Assembly (NCBI RefSeq): GCF_006149005.1
Contig: NZ_VBSL01000010.1
Coordinates: forward strand, 145,042 to 209,041
DNA length: 64,000 nt
Direction: 5' to 3'
Origin: Larkinella sp. C7
Lineage (GTDB): Bacteria; Bacteroidota; Bacteroidia; Cytophagales; Spirosomataceae
The notes beneath the pieces are model-generated. The model ran no database searches. It saw nothing but the letters and a program-made list of their open reading frames with translations, and was not told the DNA's origin. Below, piece after piece: positions 35,012 to 44,393 of the stretch (position 1 is the first letter of the stretch; each line of letters begins with the position of its first letter). Both the position numbers and the translations under genes were made by a program.

Positions 35012-36730
35012 ATGAAAAATAAAGCACTTTCCCTCCTTCTGATTGCCGCCGGAACGCTACTGACTTCCGCGTGCAAGGACTTCCTGGATTATGAGCCGCA
35101 GGGCACACTTTCGTCCGACAATGTCAAGAGTGCCGCGAATGCCGATGCGCTCGTCACGGCGGCTTATGCGTCCATTGGCAACGGCGAAATGATCGGCCCC
35201 ATCGCCAGCATGTGGGTCTACGGCAGCATCCGGTCCGACGATGCCTACAAAGGCGGTGGCGGGGTGGCCGATCTGGAAGACATCAACTTCTACGAGCAGC
35301 ACAACCTGACACAGCCCCAGCAGGGGGGCGGTTTGTATCACCCGTATACCTGGGAGAATTATTACAAGGCCATTTCCCGCGCCAACGTGGCCCTGCGTTC
35401 CATCACGGCCCTGACCGATGCGAGCTTTCCGGAGCGGAAAACCCGCCTGGCAGAGTTGCGGTTTTTGCGGGGACACGCGCATTTCATGCTGAAAATGCTG
35501 TTCAAGAACATTCCGTACATCGATGAAACGCTGTCGAACGAACAAATTCTGACCATTTCGAATCGCGCCATGACCAATGACCAGTTGTGGGATAAAATTG
35601 CGACGGACTTTCAGGCTGCGGTGGATAATCTGCCCGAAAAACAGACGCAGGTGGGCCGCGCCAACAAACTGTCGGCGGCTGCGTATCTGGCCAAACTGCG
35701 GTTGTATCAGGCTTATGAACAGGACGATAACAACAAGGTGGTCAATATCAACAAAACCAAATTGCAGGAAGTGGTAAAGCTGACTGATCTGGTGATCAAC
35801 TCGGGCCAGTATAACCTGCAACCCGATTTTGCGGAAAACTTCCTGCCGGAATTCGACAACGGTGTCGAGTCGGTTTTTGCGGTTCAGTATTCAATCAACG
35901 ACGGAACGACGGTGGGGCGTCTCAACTTTGAAACCGGCCTGAACTACCCCCACGGCGCTCCGCAATACGGCTGCTGCGGTTTTCACCAGCCCAGCCAGAA
36001 CCTCGCCAACGCCTTCGGAACCGACGCCAACGGATTGCCCAAACTCGATACGTTCAATGATGCGGTCATCGATTTCAAAACCGCCACCGTCGACCCGCGC
36101 GTGGACCACACCATCGGCATCGACGGCCATCCGTACAAGTACAATCCGGCCATTCTCTTCAGCAACAGTTGGGTGCGCGATCCGGGTGTCTACGGTTTTT
36201 TCCAGAGCATGAAAGAGCAACAGGCCGCGACCAGTTCGACCTATAAAAAGCAGGGGCCGTTTATCGGTACATCGAAAAACATCGACATCATCCGGTATGC
36301 CGACGTGTTGCTCTGGCAGGCCGAAGCCTACATCGAACTGGGGCAACCGGCGCTGGCCTTACCGCTGATCAACAAAATCCGGGCGCGGGCAGCCGCCAGC
36401 ACCGGGCGCACGAAGAAAGCGGACGGCACCAACCCGTCCAACTACCTGATCAAACCGTATGCGGCCACGAACTGGACACAGGCGTATGCCCGGAAAGCCC
36501 TGCAATTTGAACGGCGGCTGGAGTTTGCCACCGAAAGTCCGCGCTTCTTCGACCTCGTTCGCTGGGGCATTGCCGAGCCGACGCTGAATGCCTACATTGC
36601 CAAAGAAAAAACCCGGCGGTCGTTTCTGAGCGGAGCCAAGTTCACGGCAGGTCGCGACGAATACCTGCCGATTCCGCAGCGCGAAATCAATTTTACGAAG
36701 GGTCTGTATAAGCAGAACCCCGGATTTTAA
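35012..36730 (+). CDS. SusD-like glycan-binding lipoprotein
   Basis: This 572-residue surface lipoprotein has a type II signal (LLIAAGTLLTSAC, lipidated cysteine at residue 21) and the SusD start KDFLDYEPQGTLSSDNVKS. The SusD/RagB C-terminal end is typical: RRLEFATESPRFFDLVRWG and YLPIPQREI. It should cap the SusC barrel and bind the polysaccharide, here probably levan or inulin-type fructan. The gap to the GH32 start is 123 bases. Confidence 0.93.
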   Translation: MKNKALSLLLIAAGTLLTSACKDFLDYEPQGTLSSDNVKSAANADALVTAAYASIGNGEMIGPIASMWVYGSIRSDDAYKGGGGVADLEDINFYEQHNLTQPQQGGGLYHPYTWENYYKAISRANVALRSITALTDASFPERKTRLAELRFLRGHAHFMLKMLFKNIPYIDETLSNEQILTISNRAMTNDQLWDKIATDFQAAVDNLPEKQTQVGRANKLSAAAYLAKLRLYQAYEQDDNNKVVNINKTKLQEVVKLTDLVINSGQYNLQPDFAENFLPEFDNGVESVFAVQYSINDGTTVGRLNFETGLNYPHGAPQYGCCGFHQPSQNLANAFGTDANGLPKLDTFNDAVIDFKTATVDPRVDHTIGIDGHPYKYNPAILFSNSWVRDPGVYGFFQSMKEQQAATSSTYKKQGPFIGTSKNIDIIRYADVLLWQAEAYIELGQPALALPLINKIRARAAASTGRTKKADGTNPSNYLIKPYAATNWTQAYARKALQFERRLEFATESPRFFDLVRWGIAEPTLNAYIAKEKTRRSFLSGAKFTAGRDEYLPIPQREINFTKGLYKQNPGF

Positions 36731-36853
36731 CCGAGTGCTATACCTATGTGAAAGGTGGATGACGGCCGGGATTCGGTTTTGCTTCGGCAACCCCTTCCGG
36801 CCCCATCTGCCGCCCGATGCATCCTATTTTGTACATTGACAAATCCTATCCGT

Positions 36854-38383
36854 ATGCATAACTTGCTCGCTTTCGTTGGTATGTTGCTCCTGAGCAACTC
36901 CTTTTCCTTTAGCCAGATGAATCAACCCGTCGTTGCGGCAAGTCCGGAACCCCATCGTCCGCAGTATCATTTTTCGCCCAAGGCGCACTGGATGAACGAT
37001 CCCAACGGAATGGTGTATTTCAACGGGACCTATCACCTGTTTTTTCAGTATTACCCCGACGGCACCACCTGGGGGCCGATGCACTGGGGTCACGCGACCA
37101 GCAAGGATCTGGTGCGGTGGCAGGAACAGCCGATTGCACTTTTCCCGGATAGTCTGGGGTATATTTTTTCGGGCAGTGCGGTGGTCGATGTGAACAACAC
37201 GACCGGTTTTGGCAAAAACGGACAGACGCCCCTGGTTGCCATTTTTACGCACCACAACCCGGTTCTGGAAAAACAGAAGACGGGCAAACACGAATACCAG
37301 AGCCTGGCCTACAGCCTCGACGAAGGCAAAACCTGGACCAAATACGCCGGAAACCCGGTGTTGCCCAATCCCGGCATTTCCGATTTCCGCGATCCGAAAG
37401 TGCGCTGGTATGAACCGCAGAAGAAGTGGATCATGACGCTGGCGACCAAAGACCGGATCACGTTTTATTCCTCCCCCGACCTGAAAAACTGGACCCGGGA
37501 AAGCGAGTTTGGCAGCACCGTCGGTGCGCACGGCGGTGTCTGGGAATGCCCGGATCTGTTCCCGCTGACCCACAACGGCAAAACCGTCTGGACGTTGCTG
37601 GTGAGCATCAACCCCGGCGGCCCCAATGGCGGCTCGGCCACCCAGTATTTCGTGGGCGATTTCGACGGAAAAACCTTCAAACCGTATTCCACCGCAACGA
37701 AGTGGCTGGATTACGGAACCGATAATTACGCCGGGGTGACGTTTGCCAATACCGGCAATCGCGTGGTTCTCATGGGTTGGATGAGCAACTGGCAGTATGC
37801 CAACGTCGTGCCGACCACTGCCTGGCGCAGTGCTACCACGGTGCCGCGTGAACTGGGCCTGAAAGAAGTGAACAAGGACTTATTTCTGACGTCGGTACCG
37901 GTGGAAGAACTCGGCGCCCTGAATCAGGAAACCGTATTGGTCAACGACCTGACGGTAAAAGACCGGTATGAGCTGACGGCCAAAACCCGGAATGAATCGG
38001 GCCTGTTCAGGCTGGAACTCACCACCAAAACCGCCGGCGATTTTGCCCTTGTGCTGGCCAATGAACAGGGGAATGAGGTGGTGATCGGGTATGATAAAAC
38101 CGCGAATGTGTACTACATTGACCGGAGCAAAGCGGGAAAAACCGGTTTTGAAAAAGGCTTTGGCAAGCGGCATACGGCTCCGCGTTTGTCGGTCGATCCG
38201 CAGATTTCGCTCACGCTGCTGGTCGATGTGGCTTCGGTCGAGCTGTTTGCCGATGGCGGACTGACTGTGATGACGGACATCTTTTTCCCGGACACGGATC
38301 TGACTAAACTCGTTATCAAATCGGCATCGGGAATTGTCATTCCGACCCTGGAATACACGAAGCTGACGTCTTCGGTAAAGTAG
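36854..38383 (+). CDS. Secreted GH32 fructan hydrolase (levanase/inulinase-like)
   Basis: The 509-residue enzyme has a signal peptide (MHNLLAFVGMLLLSNSFSFS). The GH32 active site is complete: the nucleophile in HWMNDPNGMVYF, the transition-state stabiliser in DFRDPKVRWY and the acid/base glutamate in WECPDLFPL. A C-terminal beta-sandwich starts near residue 360. It releases fructose from fructan in an exo- or endo-fashion that sequence alone does not settle. I start it at 36854; the in-frame codons from 36755 give no signal peptide. It ends the operon, and its product feeds the symporter and fructokinase. Confidence 0.93.
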   Translation: MHNLLAFVGMLLLSNSFSFSQMNQPVVAASPEPHRPQYHFSPKAHWMNDPNGMVYFNGTYHLFFQYYPDGTTWGPMHWGHATSKDLVRWQEQPIALFPDSLGYIFSGSAVVDVNNTTGFGKNGQTPLVAIFTHHNPVLEKQKTGKHEYQSLAYSLDEGKTWTKYAGNPVLPNPGISDFRDPKVRWYEPQKKWIMTLATKDRITFYSSPDLKNWTRESEFGSTVGAHGGVWECPDLFPLTHNGKTVWTLLVSINPGGPNGGSATQYFVGDFDGKTFKPYSTATKWLDYGTDNYAGVTFANTGNRVVLMGWMSNWQYANVVPTTAWRSATTVPRELGLKEVNKDLFLTSVPVEELGALNQETVLVNDLTVKDRYELTAKTRNESGLFRLELTTKTAGDFALVLANEQGNEVVIGYDKTANVYYIDRSKAGKTGFEKGFGKRHTAPRLSVDPQISLTLLVDVASVELFADGGLTVMTDIFFPDTDLTKLVIKSASGIVIPTLEYTKLTSSVK

Positions 38384-38403
38384 AAACGCTTGGAAGATAT
38401 ACG

Positions 38404-38763
38404 TTACGCCAACTGCTGGCGAATGGTCGGGAGGTGCAGCTTGTTCGGATCGGTCCGGAGCCGCAGTTCGGTGTATTCGTATTCTTCTTCAAACAAATCC
38501 TGAAGCTCGTGGACGTACTGGAGATACCGGCGGGTTTGCACACAGAGCCAGCAATTCATGCCCGGAATGAGTCGGGAATCTTCAAAGATCCAGGAGTTGG
38601 CAGAAGGGTCCGGCCAGTAGCCAAAAGCGATGAGCCAGGGTTTGGTGAGCTTGATGGGCTGGGGACGATTGGGCGGCTGAAGTTCTTTCAGAAGCGTTTC
38701 GGTCAGCAGGACGGGCTCATTGTGAATGAGGTAATAGCGATTCGGTTTGGGACGGTGGAGCAT
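38404..38763 (-). CDS. Conserved hypothetical protein (LTxxWLxxFG family, Bacteroidota)
   Basis: The 119-residue product resembles a small family widespread in Bacteroidota that I know only by its pattern: a start with phosphate- and base-like polar residues (NEPVLLTETLLKEL), a middle KLTKPWLIAFGYW, and an end RYLQYVHELQDLFEE plus an acidic strand. Function is unknown. It converges with the GH32 gene (20 bases between stops). A 17-base palindrome lies about 50 bases upstream. Confidence 0.7.
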   Translation of the reverse strand: MLHRPKPNRYYLIHNEPVLLTETLLKELQPPNRPQPIKLTKPWLIAFGYWPDPSANSWIFEDSRLIPGMNCWLCVQTRRYLQYVHELQDLFEEEYEYTELRLRTDPNKLHLPTIRQQLA

Positions 38764-38810
38764 CCTTCAGAGATAACGTGAGGTTTTACTAAAATAAGTA
38801 GAAAAGCAGA

Positions 38811-38827
38811 ATACAAGTAACTTGTAT
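38811..38827. promoter_or_regulatory. 17-base palindrome, possible operator
   Basis: ATACAAGT-A-ACTTGTAT is a perfect inverted repeat. It lies 48 bases upstream of the hypothetical gene start at 38763, in an AT-rich stretch that should contain its promoter. The binding protein is unknown. Confidence 0.45.
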
Positions 38828-38861
38828 TAATAAATCGTTACATAAGTTTAGCAACCGGTAC

Positions 38862-38887
38862 AAAACCGCTTATTGTAAGCGGTTTTT
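38862..38887 (-). terminator. Hairpin terminator of the DACNV gene
   Basis: AAAACCGCTTA and TAAGCGGTTTT form a perfect stem with a three-base loop, starting six bases after the stop of the minus-strand gene at 38893. The stem carries A/T runs on both sides, so it could act in both directions. Confidence 0.7.
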
Positions 38888-38892
38888 ATCGT

Positions 38893-40035
38893 TTACAACA
38901 ACAGCGAATCGACCCGGTGGGCGTGTACCATCCCGTAGGTTTCCGACCAGGTAAATATCGTAAAACGACCGTCCTGGGAGGCCACCAGCGCCACAGCATC
39001 CCGTTGGTCGAACACAAACTGAGCTGCCGACAAATGCCGGGTTCCGCCCGTCTGCGTGGGTTGCACCTTCGCGGGTTTATTGCCAATAACCGGTTCGGTC
39101 ATGATGATCTGCTCCACCCGGTCGGTGGTTTCGGAACGGCCTATTTTGGCGCCAAATCCCAACACTTCGTAGCGATCGTTGATGATGGTCGCGCCATCGA
39201 CCGACGTCAGGCCGGCAATGGCCTCGACGGCCAGGTTCACCGCTCCCCGCCATACGTTCTGGCTGGCCGCGTCTGATTCCTGCTGCAACAGATCCGCCAG
39301 CCGGGAAAACACCGGCACCACCGGATACAAAATAGGCTGAAGAATGGAATCACGCCAGGACTGACTGACCGACGGAACCACCAGCAGCGAACCGCCCCGG
39401 CCGTGTGCCCGCATGGAAACCGCCAACTGCACCAGAATGTTCATCGAATCGTTCCAGAATGACGGCAGTTTGAAACCGAGCATAGACGTGACGACATCCG
39501 GACAATCGGGCGCCCGGGCGGTGCCTTCGTCCACGATTTTAATCTGATCGCCTTTCAGAATGGCGACATTGACAAACTTGCCAAAACCGTCCATCCGCCG
39601 GTGTTTGATGACGAGCAGACCGGGTTCGATCACTTCCAGCACGAGGCAGTTGCCCGGAATTTCGCGGGTGGTTCCCCAGATGTACAATTCTTCGTTTTCG
39701 TGCCAGACGCCCAGATGAATGCCGGGGCGCTCGACGGCGGGGGCCAGTTTGGTCAGCACGGCGGGGGTAAACCGCAGGCGATACCCAAAAATCAGGGGTT
39801 CACCCGCTTGTTCGGGGGGCAAAAAGGCCAGCGTCACTTTGGGCGAAACCCCTTCTTCGTGTCGCAGGCTGGCCCAGAAAGCCGTATCGATCATGGCCTC
39901 GATTTCCGGTGCATATGGCTGATGCCCGGTGTCCTCCCCGCCATTGCGGGTTGCCGTCGCAAAATGATGGGCAAAATAGGTTTCTATGGTTCCCGAAACC
40001 AGCCGGGCCGCCTGATAAGTTGATTCAGCGTACAT
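38893..40035 (-). CDS. DACNV-type sensor protein with diadenylate-cyclase-like domain
   Basis: The 380-residue cytosolic protein has an N-terminal part (to about 235) that I assign to the DACNV probable sensor domain. Its C-terminal part looks like a diadenylate cyclase domain: the DGA motif in SVDGATIINDRYEVLGFGA and the RHxSA motif in GGTRHLSAAQFVF. These two motifs bind ATP and make c-di-AMP in DisA/CdaA. The second motif is shorter than the usual GxRHRAAxGxSE, so activity is uncertain. It is a stand-alone gene with its own terminator; no effector gene is adjacent. Confidence 0.72.
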   Translation of the reverse strand: MYAESTYQAARLVSGTIETYFAHHFATATRNGGEDTGHQPYAPEIEAMIDTAFWASLRHEEGVSPKVTLAFLPPEQAGEPLIFGYRLRFTPAVLTKLAPAVERPGIHLGVWHENEELYIWGTTREIPGNCLVLEVIEPGLLVIKHRRMDGFGKFVNVAILKGDQIKIVDEGTARAPDCPDVVTSMLGFKLPSFWNDSMNILVQLAVSMRAHGRGGSLLVVPSVSQSWRDSILQPILYPVVPVFSRLADLLQQESDAASQNVWRGAVNLAVEAIAGLTSVDGATIINDRYEVLGFGAKIGRSETTDRVEQIIMTEPVIGNKPAKVQPTQTGGTRHLSAAQFVFDQRDAVALVASQDGRFTIFTWSETYGMVHAHRVDSLLL

Positions 40036-40251
40036 CGTCTAAAATAAGCAATATTGCACTGAAAAGATTCGAAAGCCGCTTTTTAGTTCCCGATTTGAAA
40101 ACACCCGGGCCGGAATATCATCCGGTTATTCCAAAACCCTTTTCCAAAAGCCTATTGAACGGACTACCGAAATGGCCGCAATCCCTGATAATTCAGCTAC
40201 ATTTGGTTATTTTTAAGGGTATTTTACGTATATGAGCGAAGAAATTTACTT

Positions 40252-42666
40252 GTGAATACGGATTTAGGAACGGGAAATGAATGGGTTGAGTTGCTCAGCA
40301 GGGCAACCGGGGATACTGTCTGGAACTGGAACCTCGAAACCAATACCGTCTGGTGGAGCGAGGGCTACACCAGATTGTTCGGCCATGATATGCCGCCCGC
40401 CGGGGTCGGGCCCCAGTCCTGGCATGATTACATTCATCCCGAGGATAAAGAACGGATGGTGACCGGTCTTCACCGCATCATCGATCAGGGGGGCCTCAAC
40501 TGGTCGGAGGAATACCGGTTTCGGCGGGCCGATGGAACCTACGCCATCATTCACGACCGGGGCTACATCCAGCATCGGGATGGCAAAGCGATTCGCTTGA
40601 TCGGCTCCATGCAGGAGATCACCGAACAGACTGCGCGACGCTGGCTGCATTTTTTTGGGCATACGCACTTGTCGAAAACCGGTCGGGCGTATCCGTTGCC
40701 GGGGGGCAACAGCACGGCCGAAGGAACGGCACGGGTGGACGAGCATTTTGGAAACCTCATTGCCCAGGCTCCGGTAGCCATCAGCATTCTGAGTGGCGAA
40801 AATCTGGTAATTGACACCGTCAACAACGCGATGTTGGAGCTCTGGGGAAAAGATGCTTCCATTCTTAATCATCCCCTGTCCGACGCCCTGCCCGAACTCA
40901 AGGATCAGGGATTCATCGAATTACTGAAAACCGTTTATGAAACGGGCGTTCCCCATTACGGGTTTGAAACGCTGGCACAACTGCAGCGCAACGGTCAACG
41001 GGAAGACGCCTATTTCAATTTTGCCTATGCCCCGATGCGGGAAAACGGGAAGCACATCACCGACGTCATGGTGCTGGCTACCGAGGTAACTCCTCAGGTC
41101 CAGGCAAAAATGGCACTGAAAGAAAGCGAACAGCGGTTTCGCAACCTGATCGAAGAAGCACCGGCAGCCATGAGCCTGTTTGTTGGCCCGGATATGATCG
41201 TTGAACTGCCCAACGAAGCGATGCTGAAGTTTTGGGGGAAAGGAGATACGGTTATTGGAAAACCGCTCCGGGAAGCCCTTCCTGAGCTGATAGGGCAACC
41301 GTTCCTGGATATTCTGGATGAGGTCTACCGAACCGGTGTTGAATTTTCGTCGCAGGAATCTGAAGCCAGATTGGTGGTGGACGGTAAACCCGGCATTTAC
41401 TATTTCAATTTTACGTACAAACCGCTGCGCAATGCCGACGGTGAGGTGTATGCGATTCTGGACGTTGCCATTGACGTAACCGAACAGGTGTTGGCCCGCC
41501 GGAACGTGGAAGCCAGTGAATTGCGGTTTCGCACGCTTCTGGAGGCCATTTCACCCATGACCTGGACGAATACGCCCGAGGGGGAAGTCAATTTTTACAA
41601 CCAGCAATGGTACACCTATACCGGGCTGGATTATGAGCAAACCAAAGCCTGGGGCTGGCAGGCCGTGGTGCATCCCGACGACCTGCCCTGTACCCTGGAA
41701 ACCTATTTTAAGTCGCTCAAAACCGGGGAGGTGTTTGTGGTCGAAAACCGCTACCGGCGGGGTTCCGATGGCATGTACCGCTGGCATCTGAACCGGGCGC
41801 TGCCCATTCGGGACGAAACCGGAGCCATCACACTCTGGGTCGGAACGGCCACCGACATTCACGAACAGAAACGAATCGAAGCCGAACTGGAAAGTCAGGT
41901 TCAGGCGCGGACGCGGGAACTGAAAGAATCGAACCAGGATTTGCTCCGCTCGAACGAAAACCTGACGCGGTTTGCCTACGTGGCGTCCCATGATTTGCAG
42001 GAACCACTGCGCAAAATTCAGTCGTTTGGCAGCCTTCTGCAAAGCCAGTATGCCTCGAACCTGGGCGACCATGGCCTGGATCTGATCAACCGCATGCAAT
42101 CGTCGGCGGGGCGCATGTCGGAGTTAATCAAGGACTTGCTGGCCTATTCCCGCATTTCGACCCGCCAACAGAATTTTGATCCGGTTTCCTTGACCCACAT
42201 TCTGACGAAGGTATTGGAAACGCTGGAATGGCAGATTCAGCAGGCCGGGGCCGTGATCCAAAGCGACGATTTGCCGACGATCAACGGCGATGCGTCTCAG
42301 TTGGGGCAGCTCTTTCAGAACCTGTTATCCAACGCCATCAAGTTCAGACGACCGGACTCCGCGCCCGCCGTTCAGATCAGCTACGCGAAACGGTCTGCTT
42401 CTGATTTGCCCGCCAGTGTCCGCCCCATCCGGCAGGCCAGCCACTACCACCTGATCAGCGTCACCGACAACGGGATTGGCTTCGACGAAAAACACGCCGA
42501 CCGGATTTTTGAAGTGTTTCAACGCTTACACGGAAAATCGGTCTACAGCGGCACGGGCGTGGGTTTGGCGATCTGCCAGAAAGTAGTCGAGAACCATGGC
42601 GGAGCCATCACCGCCCACAGCCAGCCCGGGCAGGGCAGCACGTTTCGGGTTTATCTGCCGGTGTGA
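40252..42666 (+). CDS. Multi-PAS sensor histidine kinase
   Basis: The 804-residue cytosolic kinase has about four PAS/PAC repeats (near 10-130, 165-290, 300-420 and 425-545; WSEEYRFRRADGTYAIIHD and ENRYRRGSDGMYRWHLNRAL are PAC-like). After a coiled linker come the HisKA domain with phosphohistidine in ASHDLQEPLRKIQ and an ATPase with NLLSNAIKFR, DNGIGFDEKH and GTGVGLAICQK. No membrane segment is visible. The start is a GTG; a seven-codon frame (ATG at 40232) ends in TGA overlapping it, so translation may be coupled. No response-regulator gene is adjacent. Confidence 0.9.
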   Translation: MNTDLGTGNEWVELLSRATGDTVWNWNLETNTVWWSEGYTRLFGHDMPPAGVGPQSWHDYIHPEDKERMVTGLHRIIDQGGLNWSEEYRFRRADGTYAIIHDRGYIQHRDGKAIRLIGSMQEITEQTARRWLHFFGHTHLSKTGRAYPLPGGNSTAEGTARVDEHFGNLIAQAPVAISILSGENLVIDTVNNAMLELWGKDASILNHPLSDALPELKDQGFIELLKTVYETGVPHYGFETLAQLQRNGQREDAYFNFAYAPMRENGKHITDVMVLATEVTPQVQAKMALKESEQRFRNLIEEAPAAMSLFVGPDMIVELPNEAMLKFWGKGDTVIGKPLREALPELIGQPFLDILDEVYRTGVEFSSQESEARLVVDGKPGIYYFNFTYKPLRNADGEVYAILDVAIDVTEQVLARRNVEASELRFRTLLEAISPMTWTNTPEGEVNFYNQQWYTYTGLDYEQTKAWGWQAVVHPDDLPCTLETYFKSLKTGEVFVVENRYRRGSDGMYRWHLNRALPIRDETGAITLWVGTATDIHEQKRIEAELESQVQARTRELKESNQDLLRSNENLTRFAYVASHDLQEPLRKIQSFGSLLQSQYASNLGDHGLDLINRMQSSAGRMSELIKDLLAYSRISTRQQNFDPVSLTHILTKVLETLEWQIQQAGAVIQSDDLPTINGDASQLGQLFQNLLSNAIKFRRPDSAPAVQISYAKRSASDLPASVRPIRQASHYHLISVTDNGIGFDEKHADRIFEVFQRLHGKSVYSGTGVGLAICQKVVENHGGAITAHSQPGQGSTFRVYLPV

Positions 42667-42838
42667 GTGATTCGTGCTAAAATAAATGATTAGCATTGTG
42701 GTAAGAGTCGTATCGCAATCCCACTCGCTTTGGCAGATGCCGATTTGGTTACCTTGAAGCAGGTAGTCAGTATCGGGCAAAATATGCCCATCCTACAAAC
42801 CTGATACCAGGCCAGAAATACCCCTACTCCATAAAAAC

Positions 42839-42890
42839 GCTTTTCCCATCCCTAAATCTCGAAAGACCAACGTTTAGGGATGGGAAAAGC
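42839..42890 (-). terminator. Long-stem terminator of the lipoprotein gene
   Basis: GCTTTTCCCATCCCTAAA (42839-42856) and its exact reverse complement (42873-42890) form an 18-pair stem with a 16-base loop. On the minus strand the stem is followed by GTTTTTATGG. It lies 17 bases after the stop of the lipoprotein gene. The rest of the gap 42667-42838 shows nothing. Confidence 0.75.
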
Positions 42891-42907
42891 TTGTTCGGCT
42901 TGGGAAA

Positions 42908-43843
42908 TTACTGCTGACCCTGGTTAAGTTGGGTTACATTGTAGGTATAAATGTCCTTCATGGTGAGGCCTTGGTTCGTAATCCGATTGCCTTCTACAAC
43001 CTGATTGTCCTCGTTCAGGATATACCCATATGACCAATCAAAACCGATCGTATTCGTCGGGATAAAGCGGGTCTGATAGCGTCGGGGAAGGTGCGTCCGT
43101 AGCTTCCCAAAAATGGGTTGAAACTCATCGATGTAAGACAGATTCCAGGGGTTGAGCGGTAGGTTATCCGCCACTAAACCTGTCCAAGGTTGGCCACCAG
43201 GACCCGTCGATTGCAAATTGCCCGCGTAGGGGCCGACTTTATCGTAAGAAAAAGTCGTCTCAAAGTCCTGCTCGCTAACGGTTTTAATCAAATCACCTTC
43301 CGCATTATAGGTCAAGACAACCTTATTATTGCCATTTTCTTTGATGGCTACCAATTTGCCTGCCCCATTGTAGTGATAAGTCAACACCGGCTCATAGCTA
43401 CCAGGCTGTCCGTCCATACTGAAATTGAGGCACTTGGCCTCGTAACACCGACCACCGCCATCCAACTTATAAGTCCATACGGATTGTTTCTGAAAAGTAC
43501 CGTTGTTGTTTTTAGAAATTGTTGCCGTAATGGTTTTGTTATCGTACGTATAATCGAAGCGTTGGGAGGAACCCCGGAGCACGGTCGCTACCTTTCCTCC
43601 TTCCCGCGGATATTGAAAGATGATTTGGTGGGCGTTTCCCTGCGAGTCCGACCCGTCTATTTTCTTCACCTGATACTGCTTGCGCATCTGGACCTGGCTG
43701 TTGGTCATTACCGATTCGCGGTCGGTTGGTTTGGCCGCTGGTGTCAGGGGACCTACTACCTGGTTTTTGTCACAGGAGGTTAAGCCTGTTGCTACACTTA
43801 GACTAACTAAAACAATAGCACACGATTTCACTAACTGGTTCAT
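42908..43843 (-). CDS. Lipoprotein with YD/RHS-like beta-repeats
   Basis: The 311-residue protein is exported as a lipoprotein (signal ending VATGLTSC, lipidated cysteine at residue 24). The mature part has repeated short strands of the kind LTYHYNGAGKLVAI and LTYNAEGDLIKT, as in the beta-rich DUF4595/YD-repeat lipoproteins of Bacteroidota; I cannot assign a function. I chose the ATG at 43843 because the codons from 43900 would place polar residues before the signal. The gene is moderately AT-richer than its surroundings, which may indicate acquisition. Confidence 0.75.
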   Translation of the reverse strand: MNQLVKSCAIVLVSLSVATGLTSCDKNQVVGPLTPAAKPTDRESVMTNSQVQMRKQYQVKKIDGSDSQGNAHQIIFQYPREGGKVATVLRGSSQRFDYTYDNKTITATISKNNNGTFQKQSVWTYKLDGGGRCYEAKCLNFSMDGQPGSYEPVLTYHYNGAGKLVAIKENGNNKVVLTYNAEGDLIKTVSEQDFETTFSYDKVGPYAGNLQSTGPGGQPWTGLVADNLPLNPWNLSYIDEFQPIFGKLRTHLPRRYQTRFIPTNTIGFDWSYGYILNEDNQVVEGNRITNQGLTMKDIYTYNVTQLNQGQQ

Positions 43844-43990
43844 TATAGTTGTTTTTGTTGTGTTTGATTGATTGAACGCAACAAAGGTATAGCTGTCCAA
43901 ATCGCCCGACTACACCCAATCAACAGCAGGTAGCCATGGGTGAATAAGTAGCAGAAAGGAGCTTCTACGATCCATGTAGATTTGCCAGAA

Positions 43991-44090
43991 CCAGGAAACA
44001 TCCAGTTCCCGGCAGCGAACCTCCCAGGCTGGATCGATTTCGGAACGCATCCAGGCCAATGGCACGCTTTTCAGCGCCGGTCGAGACCGG
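43991..44090 (-). pseudogene. Fragment of a response-regulator gene
   Basis: This 100-base block matches 47398-47497 at about 87 positions by eye, in the same orientation. It still reads SRPALKSVPLAWMRSEIDPA and EVRCRELDVSW, corresponding to the second half of the receiver at 47311-47712. The phosphorylation site and start are absent and the C-terminus is replaced by unrelated codons. It is a decayed partial copy. The gap 44135-44393 shows no further gene. Confidence 0.8.
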
Positions 44091-44393
44091 CGCTGTTCCG
44101 ATTCATGCCGTGCAAACCGTAAATTTTGGCTCAATTACCCAACCGCATTACATGCTGTATTGATTCGGCTGACGCCTTCAAACCGGCATGTATCGGGCTT
44201 CAATGTATAATACTGAGAATACCTATCTGGGGTCTACAGAATTTGAGTTTCGGGACAGTTTCTGGATTTTTTAGTTTAGGAAGAGAGCCCAACGCCAGAA
44301 TCACTATGATAACGTTGATTTTTTAAAACCAACAGTGTCACCAGTGAGGGCGTTGAAGCTTCGGTACTTATTTTCTCAGAGCACTCCCGTACA

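Noticed and set aside
44126-44326. 66-codon plus-strand frame upstream of the DUF2254 gene
   Set aside because: No recognisable features; the composition looks like non-coding DNA.
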